In this document: in pieces, positions 9,187-20,370 of the stretch
Numbering within the stretch: position 1 is the stretch's first letter
Layout of the letters: each line of letters begins with the position of its first letter
DNA from: Chitinibacter bivalviorum
Lineage (GTDB): Bacteria; Pseudomonadota; Gammaproteobacteria; Burkholderiales; Chitinibacteraceae
DNA: 64,000 nt
Assembly: GCF_013403565.1 (NCBI RefSeq)
Contig: NZ_CP058627.1
Coordinates: 930,001-994,000 of the forward strand
Reading direction: 5' to 3'
Position numbers and translations under genes: made by a program
The notes under the pieces: generated by a model
Seen by the model: the letters and a program-made list of their open reading frames with translations, nothing else
Databases searched by the model: none
What the model was told of the DNA's origin: nothing

Positions 9187-9682
9187 GATTGGCCTGTTTA
9201 TCCTTTTTGAAGCTATCAATCACCATCAAGGCTGCACCAATACATATCGCTGAGTCCGCGATATTAAATGCGGGGTAAAACCAAATGCTTTGGTAATGAA
9301 CCTGAATAAAGTCGATCACATGGCCAAACACCATTCGATCTATTGCATTGCCTAATGCCCCGCCCAAGATCAAGGCTAAAGCGGTGGCGTAGCGTTGTTC
9401 GGCTTGGTGCTTTTTCAGCAAAAACACGATGACCACAGACACAATCAAGGCCAAGCCAGTAAAGAAGTGCCGTTGCCAGCCACCTGCGTCGGCCAAGAAA
9501 GAAAAAGCCGCGCCGGGGTTGTAGGCAAGGGTCAGATTAAAAAAACCGGGAATAATGGATTTAATCTGGTGCATTTCAAATATCGCTTCGATCCAGTGCT
9601 TGCTGATCTGATCGATCAGCAGCACTAGCGCCGCCAAGCCCAAATAGCCACTAAACCGCTTTGGGCATAAAGACTTAAGCAT
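9179..9682 (-). CDS. lspA: Lipoprotein signal peptidase LspA
   Basis: 167 residues, four transmembrane segments; removes signal peptides from prolipoproteins in the inner membrane. Conserved blocks [30 protein letters not shown] and [11 protein letters not shown] hold the two catalytic Asp. The ATG at 9682 is chosen because it overlaps the ileS stop by 8 bp and gives the normal N-terminus; the longer upstream frame lies inside ileS. The ileS-lspA junction has the same 8-bp stop/start overlap as lspA-ispH. Confidence 0.95.
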   Translation of the reverse strand: MLKSLCPKRFSGYLGLAALVLLIDQISKHWIEAIFEMHQIKSIIPGFFNLTLAYNPGAAFSFLADAGGWQRHFFTGLALIVSVVIVFLLKKHQAEQRYATALALILGGALGNAIDRMVFGHVIDFIQVHYQSIWFYPAFNIADSAICIGAALMVIDSFKKDKQANHE

Positions 9683-12557
9683 GAGCACGAACCTCGCCTG
9701 CGCCATGCAAATTGTCATCGCAACGTGCGCACAGTGTTGGGTGTGCGGCAATCGTCGATACGGTGGGGTGGTAATGCCAGCAACGCTCGCATTTCTCTTG
9801 TGTTGAAGTCGATACCTTGATGTTGAATTCGCCTTCAATCAATTCTGCTTTCGAGGTGATCAAGACAAATTTTAACTCGTCGCCCAGTGCTTGCAGTGCG
9901 GCGAGTTTGTCGCCATTGGCTGCAATCACAACTTCCGCCTGCAAGCTAGAGCCCAAATCACCTGCGGCGCGGAGGACTTCAATGTCTTTTTGTGCTTGGG
10001 CGCGCACTTCACGTACCAGCGCAAATTGCTGGTTGAGTTGCTCTGCATCGCTCACGGTTGGAACGACGTACCAAGCGTCAAGGAATACGCTGTCATCTTT
10101 GCCATTGAGTACTTCCCATACTTCATGTGCGGTGAAAGAAGTGATGGGTGCCAGCAAACGCACCAAGGTTTGGGTGATGTGCCACAGCACGGTTTGTGCC
10201 GAGCGACGTCCTTGGCTATCTGCTCCCATGGTGTATAGGCGATCTTTGATGATGTCCAGATAGAACGAGCCCAATTCTTCCGAGGCGTAAGCGGTAATAT
10301 CCTGTACCGCCAAATGGAATTCATATTTATCGTAGAAAGCCGTGACGCGATCTTGGAACGCGGCCAGTTGCACCAAAGCGTAGCGATCTAGCGTGGTCAA
10401 GTTTTCTACGGCAACTGCGTTTTCAGCTCTGAAATCGCTCAGATTGGCCAGCAGGAAGCGCAACGTATTGCGGATGCGGCGATAGCTATCTGCAGTGCGT
10501 TTCAGGATTTCATCTGAAATTGACACTTCGCCGGAGTAATCAGTACTTGCAGTCCACAGACGCAACATATCCGCGCCCATTTGGTTGATGACCTGCTGTG
10601 GCGCAACGACATTGCCTTTGGATTTCGACATTTTCATGCCTTTACCATCTACGACAAAACCATGGGTCAGCAATTGCTTGTACGGTGCGTGGCCGACGGT
10701 GGCGCAAGCGGTTTTCAGTGAAGACTGGAACCAGCCGCGGTGTTGATCTGAGCCTTCAAGGTATAGGTCTGCAGCTGGGCGGCTGTCGTCGCCATGGTTA
10801 AGGTCTTCGCGCTGCTTCACCACCGCAAAGTGCGTCGAGCCTGAGTCAAACCATACATCGATGGTGTCTTTTAATTTCTCGTAATGCGCTGCGTCATCGC
10901 CGAGCAATTCAGCGGCATCGAGCTTAAACCAAGCCTCAATCCCTTCTTGTTCGATACGCTGCGCCACTTGTTCGAGCAATTCAGTTGAACGTGGGTGCAA
11001 TTCGGCCGTTTCTTTATGGATAAAGAATGTCATCGGCACGCCCCATGTACGCTGGCGTGAAACGCACCAGTCTGGGCTGTTTTTGATCATTGCTTCCAGG
11101 CGCGCACGGCCCCAGGCAGGGAAAAACTCAGTCGCATCAACCGCGCGGTTGGCTTTGTCGCGCAAAGTCTCAGAGCCCACTTGTTTATCCATGCCGATAA
11201 ACCACTGTGTGGTGGCACGGAAAATCAGTGGCGTTTTGTGGCGCCAGCAGTGCGGGTAGCTGTGTTCGAGTTTTTTGTTCGACAGCAGCGCGCCGCGTTC
11301 CTCAAGCAAAGCCACAACTTTCGGGTTGGCTTTCCAGACGGTTTCGCCGGCGAAGTGTTCGGTCGTTGAAATATAGCGACCATCGTTGGCAACTGGGTTA
11401 TCAACTGGAAGGTGATATTTCAGGCCGACTTGATAGTCTTCCAAGCCATGCGCTGGCGCAGTGTGAACAAGGCCCGTGCCGGCTTCAGCGGTCACGTGTT
11501 CGCCACAAATAATCGGCACTTGGCGTGACAAGAACGGGTGTTGCAACATCAGGCCATTGAGCGCCGCGCCTTTGGCTTGGGCGATAACTTCATTGGCATC
11601 GATATCGTAACGTTTGAGTGCGGCTTCAGCCAATTCGCGAACCAAGATTAGCAAGCCTTTTTCGGTCGCGATCAAATCGTAGGTGAATTCTGGGTGAACT
11701 GAAACCGCCTGGTTAGCTGGCAGTGTCCAAGGCGTGGTAGTCCAAATCACCGCTTGCGCACTGAGATCGCCAACATTGACACCGCCAAAGGCTTTCGAGA
11801 GTGCATCTTTATCGACCACTTGGAAACCAACGTCGATCGCGGCAGACACTTTATCTTCGTATTCAACTTCAGCTTCGGCCAGCGCCGAGCCACAGTCCAC
11901 GCACCAGTGAACTGGTTTTTGGCCTTTCACCAAATAGCCGTTGTGATGAATTTTGCCCATTGTGCGAACGATGTCGGCTTCGGTTTTGAAGTTCATCGTC
12001 AGGTATGGATTATCCCAGTCGCCTAAAACACCGAGACGGATAAAGTCAACTTTCTGGCGCTCAACTTGCATCGCGGCGTATTCGCGGCACAGTTCGCGGA
12101 TAAATGAGCTTGGCAAGTGGATGTCTTTTTCATCCAAACCATTGGCTTTACGATATTCAACAATCCGTGAGTGAATCACTGGGTTGGCTTTGATCGCGTC
12201 TTTGTCCGATTTCACCAGTTTTTCGATCTGATGTTCGATCGGCATGCCGTGGCAATCCCAGCCGGGCACGTAAGGTGCATCAAAACCGGCGAGGGATTTT
12301 GATTTTAAGATGATGTCTTTGAGGACTTTATTCATCGCATGGCCGATATGGATGTCGCCATTGGCGTACGGCGGACCATCATGCAGAATAAATTTAGGAC
12401 GGCCTTGCGCTTTCGATTTGGCGCGCAATTTTTGGTAAATCTGGCCGTCTTGCCATTGTTTCAAAAAGCCTGGTTCACGTTTGGCCAAATCGCCACGCAT
12501 TGGGAATGGCGTGTCGAGTAGGTTGACTGGGTATTTATTCGCTGGCTTGTCGCTCAT
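9675..12557 (-). CDS. ileS: Isoleucyl-tRNA synthetase IleS
   Basis: 960 residues; charges tRNA-Ile in the cytoplasm. Class I signatures are present: [15 protein letters not shown] (HIGH) near residue 60 and [10 protein letters not shown] (KMSKS) near 610, with the CP1 editing domain between. The C-terminus keeps the zinc finger CERCWHYH...CARC. The ATG at 12557 ([12 protein letters not shown]) has AGAGA at good spacing; a TTG six codons upstream is less likely. Second gene after ribF with a 26-bp gap. Confidence 0.97.
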   Translation of the reverse strand: MSDKPANKYPVNLLDTPFPMRGDLAKREPGFLKQWQDGQIYQKLRAKSKAQGRPKFILHDGPPYANGDIHIGHAMNKVLKDIILKSKSLAGFDAPYVPGWDCHGMPIEHQIEKLVKSDKDAIKANPVIHSRIVEYRKANGLDEKDIHLPSSFIRELCREYAAMQVERQKVDFIRLGVLGDWDNPYLTMNFKTEADIVRTMGKIHHNGYLVKGQKPVHWCVDCGSALAEAEVEYEDKVSAAIDVGFQVVDKDALSKAFGGVNVGDLSAQAVIWTTTPWTLPANQAVSVHPEFTYDLIATEKGLLILVRELAEAALKRYDIDANEVIAQAKGAALNGLMLQHPFLSRQVPIICGEHVTAEAGTGLVHTAPAHGLEDYQVGLKYHLPVDNPVANDGRYISTTEHFAGETVWKANPKVVALLEERGALLSNKKLEHSYPHCWRHKTPLIFRATTQWFIGMDKQVGSETLRDKANRAVDATEFFPAWGRARLEAMIKNSPDWCVSRQRTWGVPMTFFIHKETAELHPRSTELLEQVAQRIEQEGIEAWFKLDAAELLGDDAAHYEKLKDTIDVWFDSGSTHFAVVKQREDLNHGDDSRPAADLYLEGSDQHRGWFQSSLKTACATVGHAPYKQLLTHGFVVDGKGMKMSKSKGNVVAPQQVINQMGADMLRLWTASTDYSGEVSISDEILKRTADSYRRIRNTLRFLLANLSDFRAENAVAVENLTTLDRYALVQLAAFQDRVTAFYDKYEFHLAVQDITAYASEELGSFYLDIIKDRLYTMGADSQGRRSAQTVLWHITQTLVRLLAPITSFTAHEVWEVLNGKDDSVFLDAWYVVPTVSDAEQLNQQFALVREVRAQAQKDIEVLRAAGDLGSSLQAEVVIAANGDKLAALQALGDELKFVLITSKAELIEGEFNIKVSTSTQEKCERCWHYHPTVSTIAAHPTLCARCDDNLHGAGEVRAHA

Positions 12558-12583
12558 CGCAATCTCTTTATTCAATGTATTTA

Positions 12584-13510
12584 TTAATTAGGTTTGTTTG
12601 CTGCGAACCAAGCACGAGCCTGCTCACAGTCCACGCCGATTTGGGCAATCAGCGTATCAAAATCGGGGTATTTCTCTTCGTCGCGCAATTTAGCTAAGAA
12701 ATCGATACGTAAATGCTGACGATAAATCACACGGTCAAAATCAAAGATGTGGACTTCCAACTTGGGCGTTAAGTCTCCGCCGTGAATGGTCGGTCTAAAT
12801 CCGAGGCTGGCCACCCCTTGGTAGGTGCGCTCTAAACCGTGTATTTCAACAACAAATATACCAAGAAGTGGCGGTCGGTTGTGCTTTAGCTGGATATTGG
12901 CGGTGGGGAAACCGAATTTTCTGCCGAGTTGCTCGCCGCCGACCACTCGGCCAGAGATCGAGTAAGGGTGGCCCAGTAAACGCGCCGCATGCGCCATCTC
13001 GCCATTTTGCAGGGCTAATCGCACCGCGGTGGAAGATACACGTTCACCTTGAAATTCGTGCGTGATCAGGCTGTCGCAGTCAAATTGATTTTGCTGTTTG
13101 AGTAATTCGAAATCACCGGCTCGTTTGGCGCCAAAGCGAAAATCATCCCCCACCAGTACGTATTTGGCATTGATTTGCTGGCTGATGATGTGATCACGAA
13201 AATGCTCGGCGCTGAAGGACGCAAACTTGGCGTTAAAGCGCTGTACGATCAAGTAATCAACACCCGCAAGACTTAAAAGTTCGATCTTTTCTCGCAAACT
13301 GGTCAGTCGTGCAGGTGCGGTGGCGGGGGTAAAGACCTCGCGCGGATGGGGTTCAAAGGTCATCACAACACTGGCCAAGCCACGTTCTTTCGCTGCGCTA
13401 TTGAGGCGTGCCAGCATGCTTTGATGGCCGAGATGCAGGCCATCAAAATTGCCAATGGTTAAGGCTGATTGCGGAAGAGGTTGGTGCGGTGTGCCGCGAA
13501 ATACATGCAT
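12584..13510 (-). CDS. ribF: Bifunctional riboflavin kinase / FAD synthetase RibF
   Basis: 308 residues; makes FMN and then FAD. N-terminal FAD synthetase domain with [13 protein letters not shown] (HxGH nucleotidyl-transfer motif) and STAVRLAL; C-terminal kinase domain from [20 protein letters not shown]. The ATG at 13510 gives the usual MHVFRGTP start; an upstream in-frame ATG lies inside a terminator hairpin. First gene of the ribF-ileS-lspA-ispH operon, a conserved order in proteobacteria. Confidence 0.95.
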   Translation of the reverse strand: MHVFRGTPHQPLPQSALTIGNFDGLHLGHQSMLARLNSAAKERGLASVVMTFEPHPREVFTPATAPARLTSLREKIELLSLAGVDYLIVQRFNAKFASFSAEHFRDHIISQQINAKYVLVGDDFRFGAKRAGDFELLKQQNQFDCDSLITHEFQGERVSSTAVRLALQNGEMAHAARLLGHPYSISGRVVGGEQLGRKFGFPTANIQLKHNRPPLLGIFVVEIHGLERTYQGVASLGFRPTIHGGDLTPKLEVHIFDFDRVIYRQHLRIDFLAKLRDEEKYPDFDTLIAQIGVDCEQARAWFAANKPN

Positions 13511-13537
13511 GCGTCGTCTGTTTTTTTGGCAAGAAAA

Positions 13538-13563
13538 TGAAAAAATGGCGCATAAATACGCCA
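13538..13563 (-). terminator. Intrinsic terminator between flgA and ribF
   Basis: On the minus strand TGGCG-tatttatg-CGCCA is followed by TTTTTTCATTTTC. It lies about 110 bp after the flgA stop and 28 bp before the ribF start. It probably ends flgA transcription; it could also act as an attenuator in the ribF leader. Confidence 0.65.
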
Positions 13564-13673
13564 CTTTAGTGGGTTGTTATTCTAACTTGCACGGCGTTTT
13601 TTGTCAGAAATATCCCGCGGCCTCAGGAGTTAATCTGCCAGCGCCCAGCTTTCTAATGTGGGCTTGAGTTACA

Positions 13674-14363
13674 TTACGGCCCGACTTCAACAAGTCCACC
13701 TGCTTGCGCGGTGCCACTGAGGATCAAGTTACCCCCCACCCGTACCCTCACGACAGCTCCTTCTGCTGCGTTGCTGAGCGCTATACCTTCGTTGTGTATT
13801 TCGAGTCCATCTTCGCGATAGACTACCTTGACCCTTTGATTTTGCTGAATCACGATGGCAGCGCGTAGTTGCTCTTTACGAATGGGCTGTCCAGCACTGA
13901 CGGCGGTATTGAGCGTGCGACCAATGGCTTGGTTGGGCTCCAAAATCACCGAGCCGGGCAGGGTGCCTAGATCGCCGCGCTGCACCATGAGATCAGCTTC
14001 GCCGAGGGTTTGATTTGCGCCCATAGGACGAGCTGCGGTGACGTATTGCACCTGCATGCTAATTTGAGTCGGCGCATTAATGCTCCAGCTCGCCCCTTCG
14101 ATGCATTTAACGCGCAGCATGGTTTTGCCGATCAGGCGATAACCTTGCGGTAAGCCAATCTCCATCAAGTTACAAGCATCGAGCTGAAGTTTCGGGTCGA
14201 GCTTATTGACTGAATAGGAGGGTACGCCTGGGCTATTGGCCAGCGCAGCTTCTAGCCATTGTTCGATTTCCTTTTGCACGATATTCAAGTCTTGTTTGGC
14301 AGGACCTGCCAATGAAATAGTGCAGAGCAATGAAACTGCGAGGGCGAAGATATATTTTTGCAT
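13674..14363 (-). CDS. flgA: Flagellar basal-body P-ring assembly chaperone FlgA
   Basis: 229 residues with a signal peptide (MQKYIFALAVSLLCTISLAG), so periplasmic. The C-terminal SAF-type domain is seen as GEADLMVQRGDLG, NQAIGRTLNTAVSAGQPI, and the closing NLILSGTAQAGGLVEV pattern of FlgA. It helps FlgI assemble the flagellar P ring. There are no other flagellar genes in the window, so it is an isolated flgA; the organism is presumably flagellated elsewhere in the genome. Divergent from rmuC. Confidence 0.85.
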   Translation of the reverse strand: MQKYIFALAVSLLCTISLAGPAKQDLNIVQKEIEQWLEAALANSPGVPSYSVNKLDPKLQLDACNLMEIGLPQGYRLIGKTMLRVKCIEGASWSINAPTQISMQVQYVTAARPMGANQTLGEADLMVQRGDLGTLPGSVILEPNQAIGRTLNTAVSAGQPIRKEQLRAAIVIQQNQRVKVVYREDGLEIHNEGIALSNAAEGAVVRVRVGGNLILSGTAQAGGLVEVGP

Positions 14364-14432
14364 GCGCAAATTATATGCGCATCTGTTGGCATCGCCTACA
14401 ATCGTTGTTTTGGAAATAATCGGATTTACATC

Positions 14433-15914
14433 ATGCTGGAGTTGTTGTTTGGAATTTCAACCTTGGTTGTGCTGCTGACCGGCGTTTTGGTTGTTGCCCG
14501 GTTGCATCAACTTGCCAGCAATCAGCGCGAAGTGCTTGATACATTGACGCAGGATTTGGAGACCAAGCATCGTGAAATGCTATCCGATTTGCAGGCGGGG
14601 TTAAGTAAGCAGGCCGAATCGCTGCACGCAGGGTTAACCCAACACGGCAGCCTGCTGCATGAAGCGGTAAATCGCTCAGGTGATCGCTTGCGCGATACGA
14701 TGAGTGAGTCATTTGAGCGTTTGCGCGCTGGGGTTGGCAATGAAATGAAGGCCAGTCGTGAGTCGATGGCGAGCTTGCAAAATGCGCAGGGCACCGCTTT
14801 GGCGGATTTGCGATTGTCCCTTGTAACGAGCCTGGGCGAGACGCGTGAGCAGACTTTGAAGCAATTGGGCGAAATTTCCGCCTCACTGCAGACCAAACAA
14901 GATGCCTTGCGTGAAGATATGTTGCTGAAATTATCGACCATGCTGGCCGAGCAATCGAAGCGCGAAATGGAGCAGCTGCAAGCAGCACTACTGCAGTCTT
15001 CACAAACCTTAACCGCCAGCGTGGCTGAGTTGACCAAAGCAACGGACACTCGTTTGGGTGAGATTTCGGGCAAAGTGACCGAGCGACTGGATGAAGGCTT
15101 TAAGAAAACCAACGAAACCTTTGCCAATGTGATGGCGCGGTTAGCAACGATTGACGAAGCGCAGAAAAAAATCGACGGGTTGACGACCAATGTGGTGAGT
15201 TTGCAGGAGTTGCTCGGTGATAAGCGCAGTCGCGGGGCGTTTGGCGAGGTGCAGTTGGAACACCTGATTAGTAATGTGTTGCCAGCACAAGTGTATGAAT
15301 TGCAGGTGAGTCTGCCCGGCGGTGTGCGGGTCGATTGTTTGCTCAAATTGCCCGAGCCAACGGGGACGGTTGCGGTGGATTCGAAATTTCCGCTCGAAAA
15401 TTATCACCGCATGTTCAGTAATGAAGTCGATAAGATCGTCGCTACCCGCCAATTTAAGGCTGACGTGAAAAAGCACATCGACGATATTGCGAATAAATAC
15501 ATCGTACCGAATGTTACTGCCGATGGTGCGGTGATGTTTATTCCCGCAGAAGCGGTGTTTGCCGAGATTCACGCCTACCACCCCGAGTTGGTACAACATG
15601 CGATGGCGCGACGCGTCTGGATCGTGTCGCCAACCACGTTGATGGCGGTACTTAATACGGCGCGGGCGGTAATTAAAGACGTTGAAACGCGCAAGCAGGT
15701 GCACATTATCAAAGATGCACTCGGCAAGCTCTCGCAAGAATTTAGCCGCTTTGACGATAGGATGAAAAAATTGGCGACGCATATTCGCCAAGCGCATGAT
15801 GATGTGCAGCAAGTTAGCATTACCAGCGACAAAATCTCGAAACGTTTTATAGAGATCGAGCAGGTGCGTCTATCGGGTGAGAGTGATCCACTACTGGTTG
15901 ATGTTGTGAACTAA
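14433..15914 (+). CDS. rmuC: DNA recombination protein RmuC
   Basis: 493 residues: an N-terminal membrane anchor (MLELLFGISTLVVLLTGVLV), a long coiled coil to about residue 265, and the RmuC core from LGDKRSRGAFGEVQLEHL through VAVDSKFPLENY and ADGAVMFIPAEAVFAEI, the PD-(D/E)xK-like nuclease fold of the family. In E. coli RmuC limits inversion rearrangements between short inverted repeats; its biochemistry is still unclear. It stands alone and ends before a terminator. Confidence 0.9.
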   Translation: MLELLFGISTLVVLLTGVLVVARLHQLASNQREVLDTLTQDLETKHREMLSDLQAGLSKQAESLHAGLTQHGSLLHEAVNRSGDRLRDTMSESFERLRAGVGNEMKASRESMASLQNAQGTALADLRLSLVTSLGETREQTLKQLGEISASLQTKQDALREDMLLKLSTMLAEQSKREMEQLQAALLQSSQTLTASVAELTKATDTRLGEISGKVTERLDEGFKKTNETFANVMARLATIDEAQKKIDGLTTNVVSLQELLGDKRSRGAFGEVQLEHLISNVLPAQVYELQVSLPGGVRVDCLLKLPEPTGTVAVDSKFPLENYHRMFSNEVDKIVATRQFKADVKKHIDDIANKYIVPNVTADGAVMFIPAEAVFAEIHAYHPELVQHAMARRVWIVSPTTLMAVLNTARAVIKDVETRKQVHIIKDALGKLSQEFSRFDDRMKKLATHIRQAHDDVQQVSITSDKISKRFIEIEQVRLSGESDPLLVDVVN

Positions 15915-15917
15915 ATC

Positions 15918-15967
15918 TAGGTATTTCTTTTTAGGCCTTATCTGTAAAGGCTTTTAGCTACATACCT
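15918..15967. repeat. Inverted-repeat element with AGGTAT...ATACCT ends
   Basis: Outer arms AGGTAT (15919-15924) and ATACCT (15962-15967) enclose an inner stem AGGCCTT/AAGGCTT (15933-15939 with 15947-15953, one G-T pair). It lies just after rmuC and resembles four other elements in this window (34426, 35614, 51289, 56681). Confidence 0.4.
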
Positions 15968-15988
15968 GTTGATTTGTTGATTAGATTT

Positions 15989-16022
15989 AGCCCGTACTGA
16001 GTTCGCTTTGTACGGGCTTTCC
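15989..16022 (+). terminator. Terminator of rmuC
   Basis: AGCCCGTAC (15989-15997) pairs perfectly with GTACGGGCT (16010-16018), followed by TT and a mixed tract. The T-run is short, so efficiency is uncertain. Confidence 0.6.
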
Positions 16023-16178
16023 GCTATTTGACCTCGTAGTCACTTCATTTTTGCTACAAACAATGCGCCTTGCTGATTCACAGCATCGTCACATCGGGTT
16101 AAAATGCACAGGATTTGCTGTATATCAATAAGAACTGCAAAGATTTACTACCCTCCACACTCCTAAAAAGGTATCGCC

Positions 16179-18764
16179 GTGTTAGTAGCCTACCGTCAAC
16201 ATGTCGCCGAGCGCGCCGCGCAAGGCATTGCACCACTGCCACTGTCTGCACAACAAACTGCTGATTTGATTTCATTGCTGCAAAACCCGCCTGCTGGCGA
16301 AGAAGCATTTTTGGTTGAATTGTTGACTCACCGCGTTCCTGCTGGTGTGGATGACGCAGCCAAAGTTAAAGCGGCTTTTCTGGCGGCTGTAGCTGCAGGC
16401 ACAGAAACCTGTGCTTTGATTTCTCGCGCCAAAGCCACTGAATTGCTCGGTACGATGTTGGGCGGCTTTAACATCAAGCCACAGATCGACTTGCTCGGCG
16501 ACGCAGAAGTCGGCAGCATCGCTGCGGAAGGCCTGAAAAAAACGTTGTTGATGTTCGATTATTTCCATGACGTGAAAGAATTGGCAGATGCTGGCAATGC
16601 TAACGCTAAAGCCGTACTGCAATCTTGGGCTGATGCTGAGTGGTTCACTAGCCGCCCAGAAGTGCCATCACAAGTGACTGTGACCGTATTTAAAGTGACT
16701 GGCGAAACCAACACTGATGATTTGTCGCCAGCGCCAGACGCATGGTCTCGCCCAGACATTCCATTGCACGCCTTGGCCATGTTGAAGAACCCACGCGAAG
16801 GCATCGTTGCTGATCAGCCAGGTTCTGTAGGCCCAATGAAACAAATCGTTGAGCTACAGAAGAAAGGTCACCCAATCGCTTACGTGGGCGACGTGGTAGG
16901 TACTGGTTCTAGCCGTAAATCAGCGACTAACTCAGTGCTGTGGTGGACCGGTGAAGACATCCCATTCGTTCCAAACAAACGCTTTGGCGGTTACTGCGTT
17001 GGCGGCAAGATCGCACCGATCTTCTTTAACACCATGGAAGACGCTGGCGCATTGCCAATCGAGTTCGATGTCACTAATCTGAATATGGGCGACGTGATCA
17101 CGATCTACCCATACGACGGTAAAGTTGAAAAAGACGGTCAAGTTGTAACGACTTTCAGTCTGAAAACTGAAGTCTTGCTCGATGAAGTACGTGCTGGTGG
17201 CCGTATTAATTTGATTATTGGTCGAGGTTTGACGTCAAAAGCGCGTGAAGCTTTGGGCTTGCCAGCTTCAACAATCTTCCGTCTGCCGCAAGATCCAGCT
17301 GCTTCGACTAAGGGTTTCTCTCAGGCGCAAAAAATGGTCGGTCGTGCTTGTGGCTTGCCAGAAGGCCAAGGTGTGCGCCCAGGCACTTACTGCGAACCAA
17401 AAATGACGTCGGTTGGTTCGCAAGACACCACCGGCCCAATGACCCGCGACGAGCTGAAAGACTTGGCTTGCTTGGGTTTCTCAGCTGATTTGGTAATGCA
17501 ATCGTTCTGCCATACTGCGGCTTATCCAAAACCTGTAGACGTGAAAACTCACCACACCTTGCCAGAATTTATCCGCAATCGTGGCGGTGTTTCTCTGCGT
17601 CCAGGCGATGGCGTGATTCACTCATGGCTGAACCGCATGTTGATGCCAGATACTGTGGGCACTGGTGGTGATTCGCACACTCGTTTCCCTATCGGCATTT
17701 CATTCCCAGCGGGTTCTGGCTTGGTAGCCTTTGCTGCTGCAACTGGCGTGATGCCACTCGACATGCCTGAGTCTGTGCTAGTTCGCTTCAAAGGCCAATT
17801 GCAACCAGGCATCACTTTGCGTGACTTGGTCAACGCAATTCCGCTTTACGCGATTAAGGCAGGTCTGTTGACCGTAGCGAAAGCGGGCAAGAAAAACATT
17901 TTCTCTGGCCGTATCCTCGAAATCGAAGGTTTGCCAGACTTGAAAGTTGAGCAAGCATTCGAGTTGACCGATGCGTCTGCTGAACGTTCTGCTGCGGGTT
18001 GCTCTGTTCGCCTGAACAAAGAGCCAATCGCTGAATATCTGCAATCAAATATCGTCTTGCTCAAATCAATGATCGCAAACGGGTACGGCGATGCGAAAAC
18101 ATTGGCGCGTCGCGTGAAAAGCATGGAAAGCTGGTTGGCTAACCCAAGCCTGATCGAACCTGATGCAGATGCAGAATACGCAGCTGTGATCGAAATCGAC
18201 TTGGCCGATGTGAAAGAGCCAATCTTGGCATGCCCGAACGATCCAGATGATGTGAAGGTATTGTCTGAAGTCGCCGGCACGAAGATTGATGAAGTATTCA
18301 TCGGTTCTTGCATGACCAATATCGGTCACTTCCGTGCTGCGGGTAAATTGCTCGAAGGCAAGCGTGATCTGCCAACTAAATTGTGGATCGCGCCACCGAC
18401 GAAGATGGACGCTCAGCAACTGACCGAAGAAGGCTACTACGGCACCTTCGGTGCAGCAGGTGCGCGGACTGAAATGCCGGGCTGCTCTTTGTGCATGGGT
18501 AACCAAGCGCAAGTTCGTGAAGGCGCAACAGTGGTTTCAACGTCAACGCGTAATTTCCCAAATCGCTTGGGCAAAAACACGAATGTGTTCTTGTCATCGG
18601 CTGAATTGGCAGCGATTGCTTCACGTTTGGGTCGCATCCCAACTGTTGAAGAGTACATGGCTGATGTTGGCGTGCTCGATAGCAAATCATCAGAAGTTTA
18701 TAAATACCTGAACTTCAACCAAATCGATACCTATCAAGCAGAAGCTGACTCTGTTCAGGTCTAA
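16179..18764 (+). CDS. acnB: Aconitate hydratase B
   Basis: 861 residues; citrate to isocitrate in the TCA cycle through a 4Fe-4S cluster. AcnB order is seen: HEAT-like N-terminus, the swivel domain, then the catalytic domains. The cluster Cys are in [16 protein letters not shown] and [11 protein letters not shown]. The GTG start is supported by AAAAGG seven bases upstream and by the family-typical MLxAYRxHVAERAAxGI N-terminus. Monocistronic, ended by a strong terminator. Confidence 0.97.
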   Translation: MLVAYRQHVAERAAQGIAPLPLSAQQTADLISLLQNPPAGEEAFLVELLTHRVPAGVDDAAKVKAAFLAAVAAGTETCALISRAKATELLGTMLGGFNIKPQIDLLGDAEVGSIAAEGLKKTLLMFDYFHDVKELADAGNANAKAVLQSWADAEWFTSRPEVPSQVTVTVFKVTGETNTDDLSPAPDAWSRPDIPLHALAMLKNPREGIVADQPGSVGPMKQIVELQKKGHPIAYVGDVVGTGSSRKSATNSVLWWTGEDIPFVPNKRFGGYCVGGKIAPIFFNTMEDAGALPIEFDVTNLNMGDVITIYPYDGKVEKDGQVVTTFSLKTEVLLDEVRAGGRINLIIGRGLTSKAREALGLPASTIFRLPQDPAASTKGFSQAQKMVGRACGLPEGQGVRPGTYCEPKMTSVGSQDTTGPMTRDELKDLACLGFSADLVMQSFCHTAAYPKPVDVKTHHTLPEFIRNRGGVSLRPGDGVIHSWLNRMLMPDTVGTGGDSHTRFPIGISFPAGSGLVAFAAATGVMPLDMPESVLVRFKGQLQPGITLRDLVNAIPLYAIKAGLLTVAKAGKKNIFSGRILEIEGLPDLKVEQAFELTDASAERSAAGCSVRLNKEPIAEYLQSNIVLLKSMIANGYGDAKTLARRVKSMESWLANPSLIEPDADAEYAAVIEIDLADVKEPILACPNDPDDVKVLSEVAGTKIDEVFIGSCMTNIGHFRAAGKLLEGKRDLPTKLWIAPPTKMDAQQLTEEGYYGTFGAAGARTEMPGCSLCMGNQAQVREGATVVSTSTRNFPNRLGKNTNVFLSSAELAAIASRLGRIPTVEEYMADVGVLDSKSSEVYKYLNFNQIDTYQAEADSVQV

Positions 18765-18795
18765 TATCTAAAGTAGTAGTGATTTAAGCACCAAG

Positions 18796-18826
18796 AAAAA
18801 CCCCGTCAATATTGGCGGGGTTTTTT
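18796..18826 (+). terminator. Terminator of acnB
   Basis: AACCCCG / CGGGGTT stem with a 10-nt loop, preceded by an A-run and followed by TTTTTT. Confidence 0.88.
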
Positions 18827-18929
18827 ATTGCCTCACGTAAGCCTTGTCTCTGGGTTTTCTTGGGTATTGCTTTGAAATCCAATATACAAAATGTTTCTAG
18901 GGCAATACCTGTCGTGTGGTGGCGAGATG

Positions 18930-19736
18930 TTAGTTGCTATCTAAGATGGCTCGTTCAAAAACAGATTGCAGTGGCCGAGCATTCATCGCAAATTCACGTT
19001 TAAAGCGAGAAATTTGTTTGGCCGAAATTTGCAGCGGCTGCTTCAATACAAACCAGCGCACACCTTCGGAGCAAGGCGGCGTGGTTAATGAACCCATAAA
19101 GGTCCAATAACTTTGATTGCCCGGCAGCAAGTTGGCCACATTGTATTGAATGTCGTCAAAAATGCGGGTTTCTTTGTGCTCGGTCGGAAGCTTTTGCCAG
19201 AATTGATTAAATAGTGGGTTGTCTTCCTTGCCTTGGTTGATCAATAGGGCGACAACTGCCAATTGGCCAGCTTCATTTTTGTGTACCAAATGCGCCACCA
19301 TTGGGTAGCGCTTGCCGCCGATGGCTTCTTCACTGGGCGTATGAAAGTGAAATTGCAGCAATTGGTATTTGTCTGAGCCGATCGTTAAAAAGCTACCCGA
19401 ATCATAGTTGAGCTGAATGGTGTGGCCATTGTTTTGAATGTTGAGCTTGCTCGGCTGATAGCTAAACTGCAGCCGATCTAGCGATTGGGAATAGGTTTCG
19501 GTGATGTTAATGGGCGACTGTTGAGTGCCGGATTTACAAGTTGCAAACTCAGGCTTCATATTGCCCCAATTGTTGGGCCCCGTGCTGCCTTCATAGCTCC
19601 AATGTGATGGGTCGTGAGCCGCTGCTTCGTGTTTGGTTTTTTTGTTGCTACTGTGGGGGTCGTTGGCTTGGGCTGCCAGTGAAAGGATAAGGAATAATAG
19701 GGCGCATAAATTGGCGGGTCGTGATGGTGGGCGCAT
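18930..19736 (-). CDS. Alpha-class carbonic anhydrase, periplasmic
   Basis: 268 residues with a signal peptide to about residue 24. The alpha-CA signatures are clear: HWSYEG, QQSPINI, LQFHFHTPSEE and AHLVHKN, whose three His bind the catalytic zinc, and LTTPPCSEGVRW near the end. It interconverts CO2 and bicarbonate outside the inner membrane. A His/Lys-rich spacer follows the signal peptide. Stand-alone gene, divergent from the 19876 gene; the latter's leader and this gene share a 139-bp promoter region. Confidence 0.92.
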   Translation of the reverse strand: MRPPSRPANLCALLFLILSLAAQANDPHSSNKKTKHEAAAHDPSHWSYEGSTGPNNWGNMKPEFATCKSGTQQSPINITETYSQSLDRLQFSYQPSKLNIQNNGHTIQLNYDSGSFLTIGSDKYQLLQFHFHTPSEEAIGGKRYPMVAHLVHKNEAGQLAVVALLINQGKEDNPLFNQFWQKLPTEHKETRIFDDIQYNVANLLPGNQSYWTFMGSLTTPPCSEGVRWFVLKQPLQISAKQISRFKREFAMNARPLQSVFERAILDSN

Positions 19737-19839
19737 ACTGAGTACTCTTGCAATGTTAGTTTGTCTATTTTAGTCAGGACTTACGTGTACACCCAATTTT
19801 TTCTGGTGATTTGACCGACTTATTGAGCCATATCGACGA

Positions 19840-19845
19840 TATAAT
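19840..19845 (+). promoter_or_regulatory. Candidate -10 box for the gene group starting at 19876
   Basis: Perfect TATAAT 30 bp before the ATG at 19876. A TTGACC lies at 19811-19816, but the 23-bp spacing is too wide, so the -35 is weak or activator-dependent. Confidence 0.4.
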
Positions 19846-19875
19846 CCTTTCACCCTGTGTTTTGATGGAAAACTG

Positions 19876-20370
19876 ATGTTGCAGATTGAAGGGCCAACTT
19901 TTGAGAGTACTTTGCCCTTTGCGTGGCAAGCTGGGGTGTTTAAGTCAAGCGCCACTGAGTGGGAAATTGTTCGCTATCTGATGGTGTTGGCTGATTTTGA
20001 GCAAACGCCCGTATCGATTGAGTTGGCGCAGGCCAAGCAAGACCTGCTTTTGCTCTGGCTGGCGAAAAATCAAAGTATTTCATTGCCTAACGCACAGCAA
20101 GTGCAGATGGGGCTATCGCAAGTGAGTTGGTTGAATCACGAACCGATAGAGGTGGGTAGTACCGGCGCTATACAATTTGCTTTTTCCGCCTTATTTCCAT
20201 TTTTACTTAAGCTCAAGGTCATTGTGATTGCTTGTACGCCAGTGCAGGCTGGGCATCGCGTTATCGTTCAGTTCTGCGATTTAAGCCCCGTAGTACAGGA
20301 TCAAATTGAGCAAACTATTTTTCGCTATCACCGCCGCGCAATTCAAAACGCCAAGCAGACCAATTTATGA
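19876..20370 (+). CDS. Unassigned protein, possibly an atypical PilZ-domain c-di-GMP receptor
   Basis: 164 residues, no signal peptide or membrane helix. Its sequence gives beta strands followed by a C-terminal helix with QTIFRYHRRAIQNAKQ, which resembles the end of PilZ domains, and the position before ung with a 4-bp ATGA overlap is shared by unnamed proteins of related bacteria as far as I recall. The usual PilZ RxxxR and DxSxxG ligands are not visible, so if it is PilZ it is an atypical one. A profile-profile search would decide. Confidence 0.45.
   Translation: MLQIEGPTFESTLPFAWQAGVFKSSATEWEIVRYLMVLADFEQTPVSIELAQAKQDLLLLWLAKNQSISLPNAQQVQMGLSQVSWLNHEPIEVGSTGAIQFAFSALFPFLLKLKVIVIACTPVQAGHRVIVQFCDLSPVVQDQIEQTIFRYHRRAIQNAKQTNL

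Noticed and set aside
13511..13673. FMN riboswitch upstream of ribF
   Set aside because: None of the conserved FMN-aptamer segments are visible; the hairpin there is a plain terminator.
14522..15346. Long antisense frame inside rmuC
   Set aside because: Ser/Cys-rich product typical of the reverse strand of a coiled-coil gene; the plus-strand RmuC is certain.
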